Origin: Acanthosepion pharaonis
Taxonomy: Eukaryota; Mollusca; Cephalopoda; Sepiida; Sepiidae
Assembly: GCA_903632075.3 (NCBI GenBank)
Contig: CAHIKZ030000585.1
Coordinates: forward strand, 994,501 to 1,058,500
Length of the DNA: 64,000 nucleotides
Reading direction: 5' to 3'
Positions 43,161 through 57,700 of the stretch are shown in pieces; position 1 is the stretch's first letter, and each line of letters starts with the position of its first letter. Below the pieces are notes generated by a model. The model was not told the origin of the DNA, searched no databases, and saw only the letters and a list, made by a program, of their open reading frames with translations. Position numbers and translations under genes: made by a program.

Positions 43161-45158
43161 TGCAAAAAGTTGCTGGGTCTGGTTTAACAAAGGCGATCAG
43201 ATAGTGTATTTATCGCCTGGGTAACCCAGGACGTGATTTCTTACCAAAATTGTTTCTGAAAATAGGGGACTTCATATGTAAACGTGCAGCACCCTCCCGG
43301 TCATCTAAGACTTCCAACACCGCGACTGATCGATGAAGATCGCTTCGATCCAGAGCAAACTTATCCCACGTTGTGATTTAAGGTTGATCATAAGGCAGCC
43401 ATGATCGAATCGTCACAGGTATCTTCGCGTTAGGCGGGTCCAAGCAGGGCGATGGTATACAGGAAAAAAATAACAGTCGAATAAATTGAACAAACAAATG
43501 AATAAATTAAAATAATACTGTTTTTTTTTTTTTTTATATCAATCCTCCGTACAATAATTGGTTTATATCAGAGTTCGCATGCAATTAACTATCAGCCCAA
43601 CCTTCATTGGAAGAGATATTATCGTTGTTGGCTTACTAACATCTGGTTTGCTGTTGTTAGTAAAGTTTGGCACAAGGCTGAAGTCGGAGGTTTTCGTCGG
43701 CAGATAATCACGTGGGCCTCTTGCCTGTTTCTGGTCTCGTCTCCGTCTCTTCTGCCTCTCTTCTGCTGTATTCACTGCGCGCACTCATATCTATTGACAT
43801 TCACCCAAACTGGCTAAATAACAGAATTCGATAATTTGGGGGGGGTCCCTTTTTCCACTCTCTCATATTATTACATCTCATTAAATCTCCTCAGTGAGCG
43901 TGTGTGGCTTATCCAGCCCACTTCCTGGTAATTCAACTCAACTTTCGACCAGGGAAATCAACTCCAAATTCGTTGTCTACGAAAAATGAAATTTTCGCTT
44001 TACAGCTTGCACTTGCAGCTGTGTGTCAATCAACATTGCACCCTAGGTCTGGTTCACTTTTCCATTGTTCAAACTACTCGACATACAATTCAAGTCGTTT
44101 ATATGTGAATTAAATCCTCAATTCTTCCCACAGGTTTTTGGTATTAACGCTTCTCATTTCAATATCCCTCAGCACATAACATTTTCTATTGATAAGAAAA
44201 CTTTCTTAGGTTTTATTTTAACGCGGTAACAACAAATAGTATCACACATATACCAGTGTATCACACATATACCATCTGTTTATATATGTATATATACATC
44301 TAGCTGGCAAGATAGATGCAGCACTTTGACTATTAATATGCGTCTCGTGAAAATATGTTAACTGGGCTCCTTTTTTATCACAATTAATATAAAGGTAAAT
44401 AAAAAATCAAGGTATTATTATTTACTGGGTATGAATTGGGATCCCATTGGATTAAAACGTAACTTTAATGTTAATTTGTATGTAGCAAAAACGTATGTAA
44501 AAAATTTTTCATGTCTTGCTTCTCGCAAACATCTGAACATTATCTTATGTGGCTCTTACGTTAAACAAGATTGGATACTCCTCTTATATACAAAAGTGCG
44601 TCGAATACGGCAAGGAATGCTGTTCATATATAGGAATACACGCACAAAGCTACTTGTGTTATGACACGTGGTCAGCAAATATCTAAAACTGGAGGGTTTC
44701 TGCCCCATAGGAGTAAAATATATATTGTGTGACATTATTTTAAAGTATAAAATTAAATACGTAATAAGTGATAATTCTCTTTTAATATAATGAGAACTCT
44801 TGATGAGAAGATAAATCATACCATATATATGTTAAGTTAGTGGTTAATAAAGACATGCCCACAAATTTATTTTTTTAAATTCTGACCTTTGGCTTCAGCA
44901 GACATTTTAATTTTCAAAAGCGGTAATGATTTGTTTTCAAATTTAACAAATAAATCATTTTAATCATATGTGATCTACCATCGCCCGAAGAGTAAACATT
45001 ATAGTTCTGAAACATGGAAGTTTTTGTGTAGCGGTGCAATTTTTTATTGTACTCTATTATAAATAAAAATATTATAATAATATTTTGCTCTAGTTATGAA
45101 AACCTTGGTAATCCGTATGAGGAGGATGAAATCCTGAGAGCTCAATGTAAATCCAGAG

Positions 45159-45160
<2 letters not shown>
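43161..45160. other. No recognised feature
   Basis: Two kilobases with no domain, RNA or repeat partner that I can recognise. A GAGCTCAATG terminal-type motif lies at 45138-45147, just before the next TA array. Confidence 0.35.
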
Positions 45161-45215
<55 letters not shown>

Positions 45216-45257
45216 CACATTTCGTTGAATAAGGATGACAATAGATCCCATTCAAGC

Positions 45258-45292
<35 letters not shown>

Positions 45293-45300
45293 TCTGTTTG
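45161..45300. repeat. (TA)n and (TG)n arrays
   Basis: A TA array at 45161-45211 and a TG array at 45261-45292. Confidence 0.95.
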
Positions 45301-45718
45301 TGTGTGCGTAAGTCTTTCAGTTTTGTTGAATATGTCAGACAAGAAAAATTTGATTAATATTTTATCAAGTTGTTTTTAATTTTCTTACATTTTTGCATTT
45401 GATGAGAGTAAGGGAGTCTAAAAACTGTTCGTAGTGTCTATTTTCCAAAGCATTTTCAACCACTTTTTAGCCATTTTCAAGTTAAATGTTGTTGATTTCT
45501 TTTCATGTTAGTTTGTCGAAGATGTAGTTTTTGTCGTGTTTAAATAGCAGGAGCGTTTATTTAGAGCCTCGTGAGTTCAGCGTGGCTGGAATCCGAGCTG
45601 GCGTCTTTCTGTTTTAAAAAAATAAAACCTGAGATGATCCTTCAGGAACCAATGTTTCAACGTGATATGGTCGTATATCTTAATTATATTCTCACAGAAT
45701 TACTACAGTCTGCATCCC
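45301..45718. other. No recognised feature
   Basis: No motif recognised. Confidence 0.3.
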
Positions 45719-45786
<68 letters not shown>

Positions 45787-45987
45787 CGCTTTAGTTCGCT
45801 GATTATTCGAGAAATCATGCATATATTTTCATTAGTGTCCATCGAAATTATAGCATTCCTTTTGTTTGCAGGCTTGCTGAAGTTACTACTCGGTATTGAC
45901 AGAAAGGCTTACTAAATTATATTTGTGAGCACTGTTCACTATTTGCAATCAGTGGAGCAGCAAGCTGCGCATACACAAACGTACAGC

Positions 45988-46038
<51 letters not shown>

Positions 46039-46150
46039 TGTACATGTATGTGTGTAAGTATTTTGACATGTTTCTCCGATCAATCGGCGCCATCCTAATG
46101 ATCGACAAAACATATCAAAATAAATGTTTTCCAATTTGTCTTTTATATAT

Positions 46151-46192
<42 letters not shown>

Positions 46193-46245
46193 AAAAAATA
46201 AATAAATGTACATGCAAGTGTTCACACTCATACACATGCACTTTC

Positions 46246-46322
<77 letters not shown>

Positions 46323-46551
46323 TAGCGACTGAAGTTTCATGCGCAATGCAATCATCTAGTATAGCTTTAACTGGGCGTTATCCGGTTAACATTAGTATTA
46401 ATATTGTTAATATTACTATTACTAGTGTTATAATATTATTAATATGACTATTACCTATCATTAACATTACTTTTATCTATTATTAATATTACTATTACCT
46501 ATTATTACAGCGAGAGAGAGAAATATATAGAATCGGGGTTTTATTCGTACA

Positions 46552-46589
<38 letters not shown>

Positions 46590-46590
46590 C
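45719..46590. repeat. Cluster of (TA)n arrays
   Basis: TA arrays at 45719-45781, 45991-46035, 46154-46189, 46250-46286 (followed by GA and GACA units) and 46556-46586. Between them is short unrecognised DNA and an ATTACTATTA-rich degenerate repeat at 46390-46510. Confidence 0.9.
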
Positions 46591-46818
46591 TAGATAAATC
46601 TACATGTCTCTTGGCTGAGGTTTTTCAGTGAAAATTCCTCCATATAAATTCGATTTATTTGATAAATATTCACCTCTGAAATAAGTGCATTAGAAAAGAA
46701 AAGAGACTATGTTCAATAATAAATATTTGTTGCGAAAATAAATGTGTCTGCAAATCTAACGATATCTCTACGTATACGTATACATAATCATGCCTGAATA
46801 AATATTTGTCATAAATAA

Positions 46819-46823
<5 letters not shown>

Positions 46824-46872
<49 letters not shown>

Positions 46873-47141
46873 TGTCTGCTAAAAAAATATCAGATCTTTA
46901 GAAGTAATACATATTCTATTTTGAATTCTCCTCTTTTCCTCTAATGCGCTTTTATTTCTTTTCTTTTCTTTTTTTTTTTTTTGTGGCAGAGGGTTCAATG
47001 TCTGCACTGAAACTGTTAGCTTCAAGCTGACTTAATTGGTGAATGATCGATTAAAGACCTGTTTATTTCTGTCAATTAGTCTCAGGCAAATAAGTCGGGT
47101 GGAAAGAACTTTTTGTCGGAGAAATAATGGGGAAGTTGTCG

Positions 47142-47210
<69 letters not shown>
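46824..47210. repeat. (TA)n arrays
   Basis: TA arrays at 46824-46866 and 47147-47208, with unrecognised DNA and a T run between. Confidence 0.9.
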
Positions 47211-47211
<1 letters not shown>

Positions 47212-47304
47212 TAAAGGGGAAGAACAAACTGAACGATCTGGGGAATGTCTTCCAGTAACATTTTTAAAAAGATTCTCTAATCAACTTAGAAGAAATACAC
47301 TTTT

Positions 47305-47311
47305 AAGGGAT

Positions 47312-47367
<56 letters not shown>

Positions 47368-47570
47368 ACACTTTTCTCAATCTAACATGTTTCATCAAAG
47401 AATAAGAAAAATTATGGTACTTTTACTTTGTGCTGTATGATTTTCAGTGGTTAAGCATGATTCATGTGTATTTGACTTGTTAATCAGCGTTAGTATAATT
47501 TATTGCATTCCTGACTCAAGGAGAGATCATGCGTCCTTTTGATAGATAGATAGATAGATAGATAGATGTT
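47305..47570 (-). repeat. (GATA)n arrays flanking a family-E repeat
   Basis: GATA arrays at 47311-47367 and 47541-47567. The 47368-47530 segment belongs to family E (TCAATCTAACATGTTTCATC and TGTGTATTTGACTTGTTAA). On the minus strand, TTTGATGA runs straight into AACATGTTAGATT, as if helix II of the ribozyme-like core had been deleted. Confidence 0.65.
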
Positions 47571-48599
47571 GGATCTGACGCGATTTAGATTAATATAATA
47601 TCGTATAATTTATTCTCAAATATGGGCGACGCAGATGTGGCATTTTTGTACTGCTAGGGAGTTACATTTCCATACGCAGCTGCGGCAATGTTGATGGACT
47701 CTTGCAGTAGGTGTTATGTATCTATCATTTGACGAACTTTCACATGCCGTTTTAGTCCAACAACTGAGGCAGAGATTGATTGATATCAACCACTTATATC
47801 TGACATATCAAGCGTTTACCTTATGACCTCTGGCTAAAAAAAAACCCTTCTGGAAATGTTTTACCATTAAAATATTCTACATTATGGAGAAAATGGCTGC
47901 CTACTTCTTTTCCGTTATATGGATTTATCTATAAGAGTAACAGTTTACTTTTGAAAGAAAAAAAATTTTCCAATTCGAGTTTTGATTCATAGGAAACTTG
48001 GCAATTAAAACTGAGTGCATTTTGTTTCCTGTTTCTAATGTTTGCTTGCTTTTTTTTTACTTTTAGGAAAGGAAACCTTTCACTTTTTAAAAATTCCAAA
48101 AGTTATCATCTCTTACAAATTTTTTTAGCATAATTTAATTTCACAGCTCAAAACTTTCACATCCTCTGTTTTCACTTGAAAGAGTCGGAAAGTGACTGTA
48201 GCTATGTCATATTCAAATGGCATATAAATGGATTCAATTAAAATGGGATCATTAGCACAATGATAACGCATTTAATGGGCCATGAAAATAAAACGAAGCT
48301 TGATATCAAACTGGGATCGTTTAAAATCATTTTCTTTATATTTCTGAAAAGAGGCAAAATCAACATTCTCAGGTGAGTAATCCATAAAAAAAATGTTTAG
48401 CTTTAAACTTATACGTAAAATCTATCATCATAATTATATGTTTGTATTTTTCCATGGAGTACCAAGTTAAAATAATTTATTAATTCTACCATTCTATTAT
48501 TCAACCATGCTTTGAAATTTTCTGCCACATCTAGTCTTGAAAAATTCAACGAAAAATCTGCAGTATTATTGGTCTTGACCTGGCCGCTCGGCTTCAGTC
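47571..48599. other. No recognised feature
   Basis: AT-rich DNA without motif. Confidence 0.3.
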
Positions 48600-49030
48600 A
48601 CTTTCCCACCACTGTAATGTAACTTCCACGTGCTTTTCTTATAAAAGATGTCATGGTAATTGTTATGGGGTCCACCCCTTTTTCATATAAGTGGACTCGA
48701 CCCGTGTGTACTTGGACTGCTGCCGTTAAATACCCAGAGTCAGTCAGTATACAGTGAGTAGAGAGAGTGAGTGAAGACTGTGACTGAGTTGGAGGTAGAG
48801 TAATAGTGTGAGGTAACCGTTTGTAGAAGTCAGTTACAAGCACGTAGACTCTAAGTCCTACTTCGAGACTGTATATATCTATATGTTATTGCTACTAACC
48901 GTGTTCCTGGATTTACTAACAGTATTGCCTTTTGTATTATTGTGTAAATACATTTTATTTCTTATATTTAATTCCTGCGTTTGTCATTCATTGGAGACCG
49001 AATTTCATCTCGGAATCCACCAAAGTGAGT
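48600..49030 (+). mobile_element. Solo LTR candidate
   Basis: The segment starts near TGTAATGTAACTT (48615), has a TATA-like CATATAAGTGGACTC at 48683-48697, and has GAGTCAGTCAGT/GAGAGAGTGAGTGAAG stretches and an AT-rich poly(A)-signal-like region at 48940-48970. This layout is typical of an LTR promoter and terminator. I could not fix the ends or a target duplication, and no gag or pol lies beside it. Confidence 0.4.
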
Positions 49031-50154
<1,124 letters not shown>

Positions 50155-50169
50155 TCGATTTTGTATAAG

Positions 50170-50455
50170 AGATTATGCAGGGTTTCTTCTCAAGAATAAC
50201 AAGTTATGGTGCTGCCTGCATGACCGACTGCAAACTTACATCTGAGATCCACCATACCACATACACAAGCGTGAACAACCCCCATTTCCATCGTATTCTT
50301 ACAGTAAGAAGTAAGTTCCATTTGGACAGTTTCTTTCCAAAAATCGCTACATTATGGGGCAGACTCTCACCAGGATATTTTCCCAATCACTACAATCTTG
50401 ATCTTTTCAAATCTAGACTTAGCCGTTATCTGTCCTTCATAAACCCGTGAACTTC
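50170..50455 (+). pseudogene. CR1/L2-like LINE C-terminal fragment
   Basis: The plus frame ends RSKFHLDSFFPKIATLWGRL, then PGYFPNHYNLDLFKSRLSRY. This is the standard C-terminus of CR1/L2-like and jockey-type LINE proteins (FFPRTARLWNSLP...FKxRxNRYL). It starts directly after the TA field, so it is 5'-truncated there. The ATG-started frame is not a host gene. Confidence 0.8.
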
Positions 50456-51110
50456 ACTTTTGTCATTTCTCACACTCATACAACACCACACAGTGACCCT
50501 CCACTTTGAATTCTCTTTGTATTGTTTGATTTTCATTGGCCAGATAGACTTCAACGTCTTTTTGTTTTGTGATGTTAGTGCGTGCATGTGTGTGTTGCGC
50601 GCGTATACATGCCTCCGTCTTTATTCTGGTAGGCATTTTTTGTTAATGTTCGTGTGTTTAATTCCTGAAGATATTAGTAGGAGAAAGACGTTCCTGTCTG
50701 AGTGTGTATAATATTTATAGTTGGTCTTGCGGGAATTGCTCGTGTCAGTACGTTTGTTGATTGTTGGTTGTGTCGGTACCCGAGTTGATGATTTCCTAAA
50801 TATAAGTTATTAGTGTTGGCATAAATACTATCACTGTGGAAAAATTCATGGGTGTCAGGATATTTGGAGATATATGTGTGCTTTAATTCTATTATAAATA
50901 TTATTATTATTGTTATTTTATATGACTTCGAGTGCATCAGAGGATTAGAGTGGAAGACTTAGGTTACATTGGCTGCAGGTATCTGCATCTTACATTCTTT
51001 AATTATGGGTTTTATGACGGTTGGTGATCTGAAAAAGTGTGTCTGCCGTGTTTTTTTTACGATGGGAAGATATTTATTAGTATTCCTTCTAGGTATTCTC
51101 TTTGTAGTAA
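50456..51110. other. Probable LINE 3' UTR, otherwise unrecognised
   Basis: The first few hundred bases after the LINE stop are presumably its 3' UTR. A 73-codon plus frame at 50969 has one hydrophobic segment but no family signature. Confidence 0.3.
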
Positions 51111-51114
51111 ATAT

Positions 51115-51240
51115 AGTTCTGGGTAGGACGATAAACTTTAACAGTAGCAAGACTTCTGATCAGGAGATTGGAGGTTTTCAGAAGCGTTGAACCACCCCTT
51201 AATTGCTGCTGTTCCCAGGTCCACCCTGACCCGAGGTAGT
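51115..51240 (-). repeat. Dispersed repeat, copy 2 (partner at 20643-20800)
   Basis: The reverse complement carries CGGGTCAGGGTGGACCTGGG, then CAGCAATTAAGGGGTGGTTC and TTTATCGTCCTACCCAG, at nearly the same spacing as copy 1. Confidence 0.65.
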
Positions 51241-52575
51241 AGAATCTCTTAGAGTCCCATCTATGAACAAATATGAAGTCACAAACAAACAAACAAAAAA
51301 ACAATATGAAAGTATAAAAATATATTTTTATAGTAAAAATATAAGTAATATATTTTTATATAAAAAATATAATATTTTATATAAAAAATTAGCAATACCT
51401 ATTTATAGTAAAATTAACACCAATATATATTTCAAGTAAAATTACCAACGGGACCTATCTATAGTAAAATTACAAACTATAACTATGACTGTGTAATTAT
51501 ATAACTGCACGCTCCTGTCTAGAAATATCTGCCTGCGTTCCGTTGGTATACTAACCTACTAACCCTTATTTCATCTTTTTTTACGTTATGTCCTTCGCAA
51601 GTGTTTGATTGTTAATAATGGAGGAATTTCATTGATAAAACCTTCTTGTATGGTTGTTGCACGGGGTTAAATTGTTTCAATGATTTAGATATTCAGTAAA
51701 TTTTCCATGGCCGTAATCACTTTCACTTAGTATGGACTTGTTCAAAAATTTAATAATCAAACAAAAACAGAGATGAAGTGTCAGAGCTTGATTCAACTGC
51801 AACTTCTTCGCACGTTTACTGTAAAACTGGGATTAATACGTTTTTGAAAATATTTTATCCCTTTCAACGCTTCAATAATCCTTCTCAAACAATCTTTGCG
51901 TCAAAGGTTGTTCGAATGCCAATTTAGGATGGAATCATATGAAGAATCAATTGGGAAAATGGCAAAAGCCGATTTGGGATCTAGTTTGTCGCAGATTTTG
52001 TCCACTTAAATGAAATAATCTAAACCAAACATTCACACAAGATAATTTGTGTGTCATATGTAATTTTTTTAATAGTTTTTAATAGTTTTTCCCGGTTTTT
52101 CGTTATTTGCGGGGAAGCGAGCAGGACTAAAAGCACAATATTTTATTTTTTGCATGATGATAAGTTTTTTTGCGACTATTTTTTTAAAAGAAAATCGGGT
52201 AAAAAATGAAGAAGTTATTCAAGAATTTAATTATAAGTAGTAAGAAAAACCCGAATTTTTTGCAATTTTTTTCGCAGGAAAACTATCAAGCACTCTACAT
52301 AAGCCTCGTAACATGAGCTGATGTTTCGCATTAAGTGCAACGAACATCAGCTCATCCAATCAAAATTTTGTTCACGTGTAACATTGCCTGGTATTTTGCA
52401 AAAAGTCGTACCCACCGTCAGTCTTATAAACTTTCTCTGCAAAACTCTGGCGCCTGGAGATTGAAAAGTCAATCTTGACATTTTGTAATAAATTTGCATT
52501 ATGTGTCCATAATTTTATCGAAATTTGTAACGAAATGTGAACGGGTATAAATAGAATACAGATACACAGATCTCC
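51241..52575. other. Unrecognised AT-rich repeat-like DNA
   Basis: Short direct repeats of TATAGTAAAATTA at 51400-51480. From about 52080, TTTTTCCCGGTTTTTCG-type text recurs at 53220-53245, so 52080-53530 may be one old repetitive element ending in a CAGACA tail. Confidence 0.35.
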
Positions 52576-52576
52576 T

Positions 52577-52604
52577 GTTTTATCTCTCTCTCTCTCTCTC
52601 TCTC

Positions 52605-52671
<67 letters not shown>
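52577..52671. repeat. (CT)n-(TA)n microsatellite
   Basis: A CT array followed by a TA array. Confidence 0.95.
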
Positions 52672-52672
<1 letters not shown>

Positions 52673-53534
52673 CAGCCATATCCAACTGGTTAATCAGAAA
52701 AAAGCGTTCAATTAGAATGGAGGAAAAACAACATCATGTTTACATATAACAGTCTATCTTCTTCAATTACTTTAAAGTACTTACATTAAAAAATATTTTG
52801 AATTAATGCAGTTACTGATATAAAAGAAGTAGTCTGTATTTATTCAATCGAAGTTAGCCGAGGACATGAAAGGGTAAAAGAGGCAACATAATGACCCACT
52901 TCAGATCACAATTATTTTGGAGTTTTTGAAATTCAATTTGTCAGTGTGCTACCAGGGATGTAAAAGAGGATACATTTATAAAACAATTGTTAAGTTTGAT
53001 GAAAATTGGTTAAAAGATCAACGAAAAATAAGAAAGAAACCAGTAAAAATAACCATTTTTTGCTATTTACGTGGGTTTTCACTATATGGGTGGACTCAGT
53101 TATCAAATCAAATCACTGTTAAACAATTAACTTATTGTTGGCTACAACTGAGTGAAGTTTGTATTAGCTTGCTTGAAAATCGATTGAGTTTTTAGTTTAA
53201 AATTTGTGTTGAAATTGATTTTTCGTTTTTCTCGGTTTTTCGCTAAACGCATTGGCGTAGAAATAAAAATGAGTTATCATTGGACTCGTCATTATGTAAG
53301 TAACCTACATACCGAGTTTGAACAAAATCAGAGAAAAAAAGATGAATTTATTGATATTTGATCGACCTTATCGATTATTGATTTAAAAAAATATCGATCT
53401 TTTACATTAAGAACTTATCTTTTATATTGTACAATGTATGCCGTAAGTTTGGTCAAAATCAGTTAGATGGATCTCGAGTGAAAAGGTATCACACAGACAG
53501 ACACACACAGACAATTTAACTTTATAAAGTCTAG
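52672..53534 (+). repeat. Possible non-LTR tail with CAGACA microsatellite
   Basis: AGTTTGGTCAAAATCAGTTA, then GATCTCGAGTGAAAAG and CACACAGACAGACAC at 53450-53515, resembles a tail found on many invertebrate repeats. The 92-codon plus frame at 52917 has no recognisable domain. Confidence 0.35.
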
Positions 53535-54050
53535 GCGCAACAACGGAAAGTTACACAGAACAATTACCATGAAAGTATTCATAGAAAAGGCACAAAGAAG
53601 CTATTTTACGGCAGTGGGAAAGCTTAAATGGCAGGCCAGGACCATTAAAATTGCTGATTCTTCTTTGTATTTTATCAAGCATCTCTAAATATATAGTAGG
53701 AACACCAGACCAAATGTGGTAGTAATATTCAAAGCAAGGATGAAAGGTAGGCTTTTAAATATGTAAAATATATTCTGTCGAGAAAAAATTGTCTAGCACA
53801 ACATAGTGAACTTTCTTAGCTACAGACTTAGCAGATGATTTACTATACTCTTTCCAATTCATGTCAGCTAAAAGCGTTAGTCCGTGAAGGCGCAATAGGG
53901 TACCATCATCTATTTCGATGGAAGTTAAAAACGCTTCTGTCAGATTATTAAAAGACAGAAGTTTCATTTTTGAGACGTTAACTTTGTTAATCTGATTATA
54001 GAAAAACCAGTGTTTATAGAAACTTCTATACATCGTGTACATTCAAGAAG
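53535..54050 (-). pseudogene. CR1/L2-like LINE reverse transcriptase C-terminal fragment
   Basis: The minus strand reads KMKLLSFNNLTEAFLTSIEI, then LLRLHGLTLLADMNWKEYSK and SSAKSVAKKVHYVV. After a stop it continues HPCFEYYYHIWSGVP and MLDKIQRRI. These blocks form the thumb region of CR1/L2-like LINE polymerases. A parallel fragment is at 31590-32010. Confidence 0.8.
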
Positions 54051-54849
54051 TGGACAGCCATGACTCTCCAAAACGACATATTCTTTGGAGCTCTGAGCAA
54101 TGTTTTATGTTTTTACTATCGCTCACCAGCTTTGTTCTGTAATTCATTCACGCAAAAAAAAAAATCAATTGGTAGATTAATCACAGGTTTTTTCTCTCCT
54201 TCTTGCCTTCAATAGGTACTATGAGTGTCAAGTTTTTACATGCACTTTTTTCTCATATCCTATACATTTCCAAAGTCTCTTTCCGATTTTAAGTATTACC
54301 GTCCTTTTAACTTCCATTTTCCATAAAAGATTGTCGTTGGTTCCATCCGTATTATTTCAGATAAAGTTATAATAACCTATCATCTCAAAACTTCCGAAAT
54401 ACATAGATCAAAGTTTGTTCTAAACTTAATTTTTAGTTCTAGGAAGTCAACAGATGACGTTAAACTCAACATGTGTTAAAAAAATCCACAGGCGAGGCTG
54501 AAGTCGATTTTATTTTTAATATCTCGTTAAACTTGTAAACTCTCGGAATACGCGAATATAGCAGGTGGCAAGAAGTTAGTGGGAAGGAGGAGATATGAAA
54601 ACGAGATGTAGACACATTGGAAGGTTTGAATTATTAAAAAGCCAATATATGAATCTGAAACGTATCCAGGTCGTGAGGGCTGAATCTGTTAAGAGGAGAA
54701 ATAAACGAAAATAAAATAAGCATCAGGTTTTCTCTCGATGAAATTAAGAACAACGATCGTAGGGGGAATAAAAAACACATTAAGATAAATGTAAGGAAAA
54801 GATGTTACCTTAAAAGATTTAAACTGGAAATTTTAACAGAATCTAGAAA
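54051..54849. other. No recognised feature
   Basis: No motif recognised; leads into purine-rich DNA. Confidence 0.3.
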
Positions 54850-55330
54850 GAAAGAAGGAAGCAAGAGGAAAGCAAATGAATCAAGGAAAGAAAGACAATC
54901 AAAGAATGAGGGAAAGACAGAAGGAATGAAAAGGGAAGCAAGAGAAAGAAAGCATCAAAATGGTAAGCAAATGAATCAAGGGAAGAAAAGCAATCAAAGA
55001 ATGAGGGAAAGAGAGAAGGAATGAAACGGGAAGCAAAAGAAAGAAAGCATCAAAAGGTAAGAAACTGAATCGAGGAAAGAAAGACAATCAAAGAATGAGG
55101 GAAAGACAGAAGGAATGAAACGGGAAGCAAAAGAAAGAAAGCATCAAAAGGTAAGAAACTGAATCGAGGAAAGAAAGACAATCAAAGAATGAGAGAAAGA
55201 CAGAAGGAATGAAACGGGAAGCAAAAGAAAGAAAGCATCAAAAGGTAAGAAACTGAATCGAGGAAAGAAAGACAATCAAAGAATGAGGGAAAGACAGAAG
55301 GAATGAAACGGGAAGCAAAAGAAAGAAAGC
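54850..55330. repeat. Tandem repeat, unit about 95 bp, about five copies
   Basis: The unit contains CAATCAAAGAATGAGGGAAA, then GACAGAAGGAATGAAACGGG and GAAAGCATCAAAAGGTAAG. Copies start near 54896, 54991, 55086, 55182 and 55273. The last three are almost identical. The minus-strand frames are Phe/Leu-rich artefacts. Confidence 0.9.
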
Positions 55331-55800
55331 ATCAAATGGAAAGCAAATGAAAGAAGGAAAGAAAGAAATATATCCAAAAATAAGACAGAAAAAATCAAAA
55401 GAGAAGGATATGAAAGAAAGAAAGAAAGAAAGAAAGATTACCAAAGAAATAGTGAAAGGCAGAAAGAATCAATAGCAAAGAAAAAAAAGAAAGAAAGGAA
55501 GAAGAAACAAATGAAGATAGACAGAATGAAAGAAAATAAGAGACGGAAATAACGATAAACAGAAGAAAGAACAATGTTTTATTAATTTAAAACTCTTAAG
55601 AGATATAAAAAAATAGTTTACAATTATGAAAGATGGAATGAAAAATCTTGAAATATAAGTTATAATTGTAAAAACAAGGAATAGCGAAAACAAAAATAGA
55701 GAAAGCAAAAAGCAATAGAAAGAAAGAAAGATCGAAAGAAAAATTTGAAGTAAAAGAAAAATCAGAAAATATACGGCGAAAATATAGAAATACAAAGAGA
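55331..55800. repeat. GAAA-rich purine tract
   Basis: Low-complexity GAAA/AAAG DNA with no coding signal. Confidence 0.85.
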
Positions 55801-56059
55801 CATAAAAATTAAAACGTTTCTCCAGAGGAACAATAACAGAAATTGCACTTGGAAAGGCTTTTACTTAAGATGGTCTCCCATGACTAAATTATTAATTCCA
55901 CGTTTAGGCTATAGAAATGGTTTCCCTGCTGGAACATTGGCATTTACTAAGATATAGGAACATGATCTAGTGAATTAGTGAAATATACATAATAACAGTA
56001 CAAAGGACATGACTGTTACAATGTAAAAACTATCACGCAAGGATGAAATTACAGATTAG

Positions 56060-56245
56060 GAAGAACAAGTTGAGAAAGCTGATGGTGATCCCGAAGGAAA
56101 ATTTAATGACTGCTGAGAAAGGTTAAAAAGACGATAGAATATGTGATTGGGACAATTTAGCGACTGAATTTTCATAGGGAATTTCATAGAGAATATACCG
56201 AATGGGAATAATACGGCATTTAATTATTGGATTCTTTTTCGAACA
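56060..56245 (+). repeat. Dispersed repeat (partner at 42930-43160)
   Basis: Shares CTGATGGTGATCCCGAAGGA-like text and the ACAGACCT block with the earlier copy. The class is unknown. Confidence 0.5.
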
Positions 56246-56371
56246 GACCTTGCAAACGAAACGCGCCCAAAAAGGTAACATTCAATAAGATTTGCTTTGT
56301 CAGGGACAAATTTATAGTAATATTGTATTCAGTAATATTCGAAATCCTATTCCACTTGTTCTTTGTCCAAA

Positions 56372-56379
56372 TATATATG

Positions 56380-56468
<89 letters not shown>
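56372..56468. repeat. (TA)n-(TG)n compound microsatellite
   Basis: TA units with TATG interruptions, followed by about 28 TG units. It parallels 7882-7985. Confidence 0.95.
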
Positions 56469-56472
<4 letters not shown>

Positions 56473-56830
56473 ATATATAGAAAATAGGAAGGAACTGGTT
56501 AGGTAAACAATCCAAAGTTCCTTAGTATTTTTGTTATTATTTTTAAAAAATAGTGCTCGATACAAAAGTAGAGCATAAATATAATTATTTATTTAAAAAT
56601 ACGTTTCCAACTCGCGACATAAGAGGTCTCATGTTTCAAAACATGAGCCGAAAACTTCAATATAATTATTTGAATTAAATTGAGTTAAAGTAAGCTCTGT
56701 TCCATCTTCAAGCGAATTTTTTTTTTGGGGGGGGAATAACGTATTTCTGAAATTTACGTGTTTTAATAATTGAAATCAAAAATCAAAATTTCCATGGTAA
56801 CAGCTAGGGCGAATTGTTTAAATTGGGTAG
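56469..56830 (+). repeat. Dispersed repeat, family B (copy 2)
   Basis: Nearly identical to 7986-8340, including GTGCTCGATA (56553-56562) and an inverted CTCATGTTTC/GAAACATGAG pair near 56630. Differences are scattered substitutions and a T run that has become T9G8. Confidence 0.8.
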
Positions 56831-57225
56831 GCGTGTGTTGGGTGTTAATAATAAGTTAATAATAAGTAACTTTAAAAATCAGGAGGTCAGTTGAAACTGC
56901 TACCTTGGTTTCAAACTTACAATAACCTCCGATTTTTATCAACTGATTTCCTACAATTTTATCTTTTTTTTCTTTTTTTTTTAAACTAATGTATGCTATA
57001 TTATTTTTTTTTAAATAAATACAAAATGACGTGTGATAGAAAGGGAGGAGAAAGATGTAAAGAAGTAAGAAGAAGAAGAAGAAGATGGAAGAGACGAAAA
57101 AATAATATAGCGTTTATTAGTTTTTAAAACATGAAGCGTTCGGAGGTCAATTGATAAATTCGCCAGAGGCTATCGCGAGGTTTGAACCAAAGTAGCGGAT
57201 GCAACTGATATTCTTATTCTTAAAG
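56831..57225. other. No recognised feature
   Basis: AT-rich DNA with an AGA-rich patch at 57050-57090. Confidence 0.3.
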
Positions 57226-57254
57226 TTAAAAACTCTGATTATTAACATTTTACG

Positions 57255-57317
<63 letters not shown>

Positions 57318-57567
57318 AGGATAAAGAACAAGTAGGAAACAGATCTTAATCTAACATGTTACACTTTATTAAATTTTTGTCCGGAATCAAGACAGAAATA
57401 ATATAAAATGATGAAACAAAGAGACGTAGATTAATGGTATGTTGTGTTTGTTTTTTATTTCTTATTGGTTAGATACGTATCACGCATAATAAAGTAACAG
57501 ATAATATTCAGGTATATGTGAGAAACATTCTTAAGTTAGTCAGATGCAGTTGGATGTTTTAATTGGT

Positions 57568-57568
<1 letters not shown>

Positions 57569-57627
<59 letters not shown>

Positions 57628-57650
57628 TTTTATATATATATATATATATT
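57569..57650. repeat. (TA)n-(GA)n and (TA)n arrays
   Basis: Arrays between the left pseudo-LTR and the PLE coding remnant. Confidence 0.9.
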
Positions 57651-57700
57651 TGCCCGCCTAATCTGAAAGGAAATAAAAGGCGTACAAATCTGGTGCTAAA

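Noticed and set aside
50175..50450. Host protein-coding exon
   Set aside because: The residues match the conserved C-terminus of CR1/L2-like LINE proteins.
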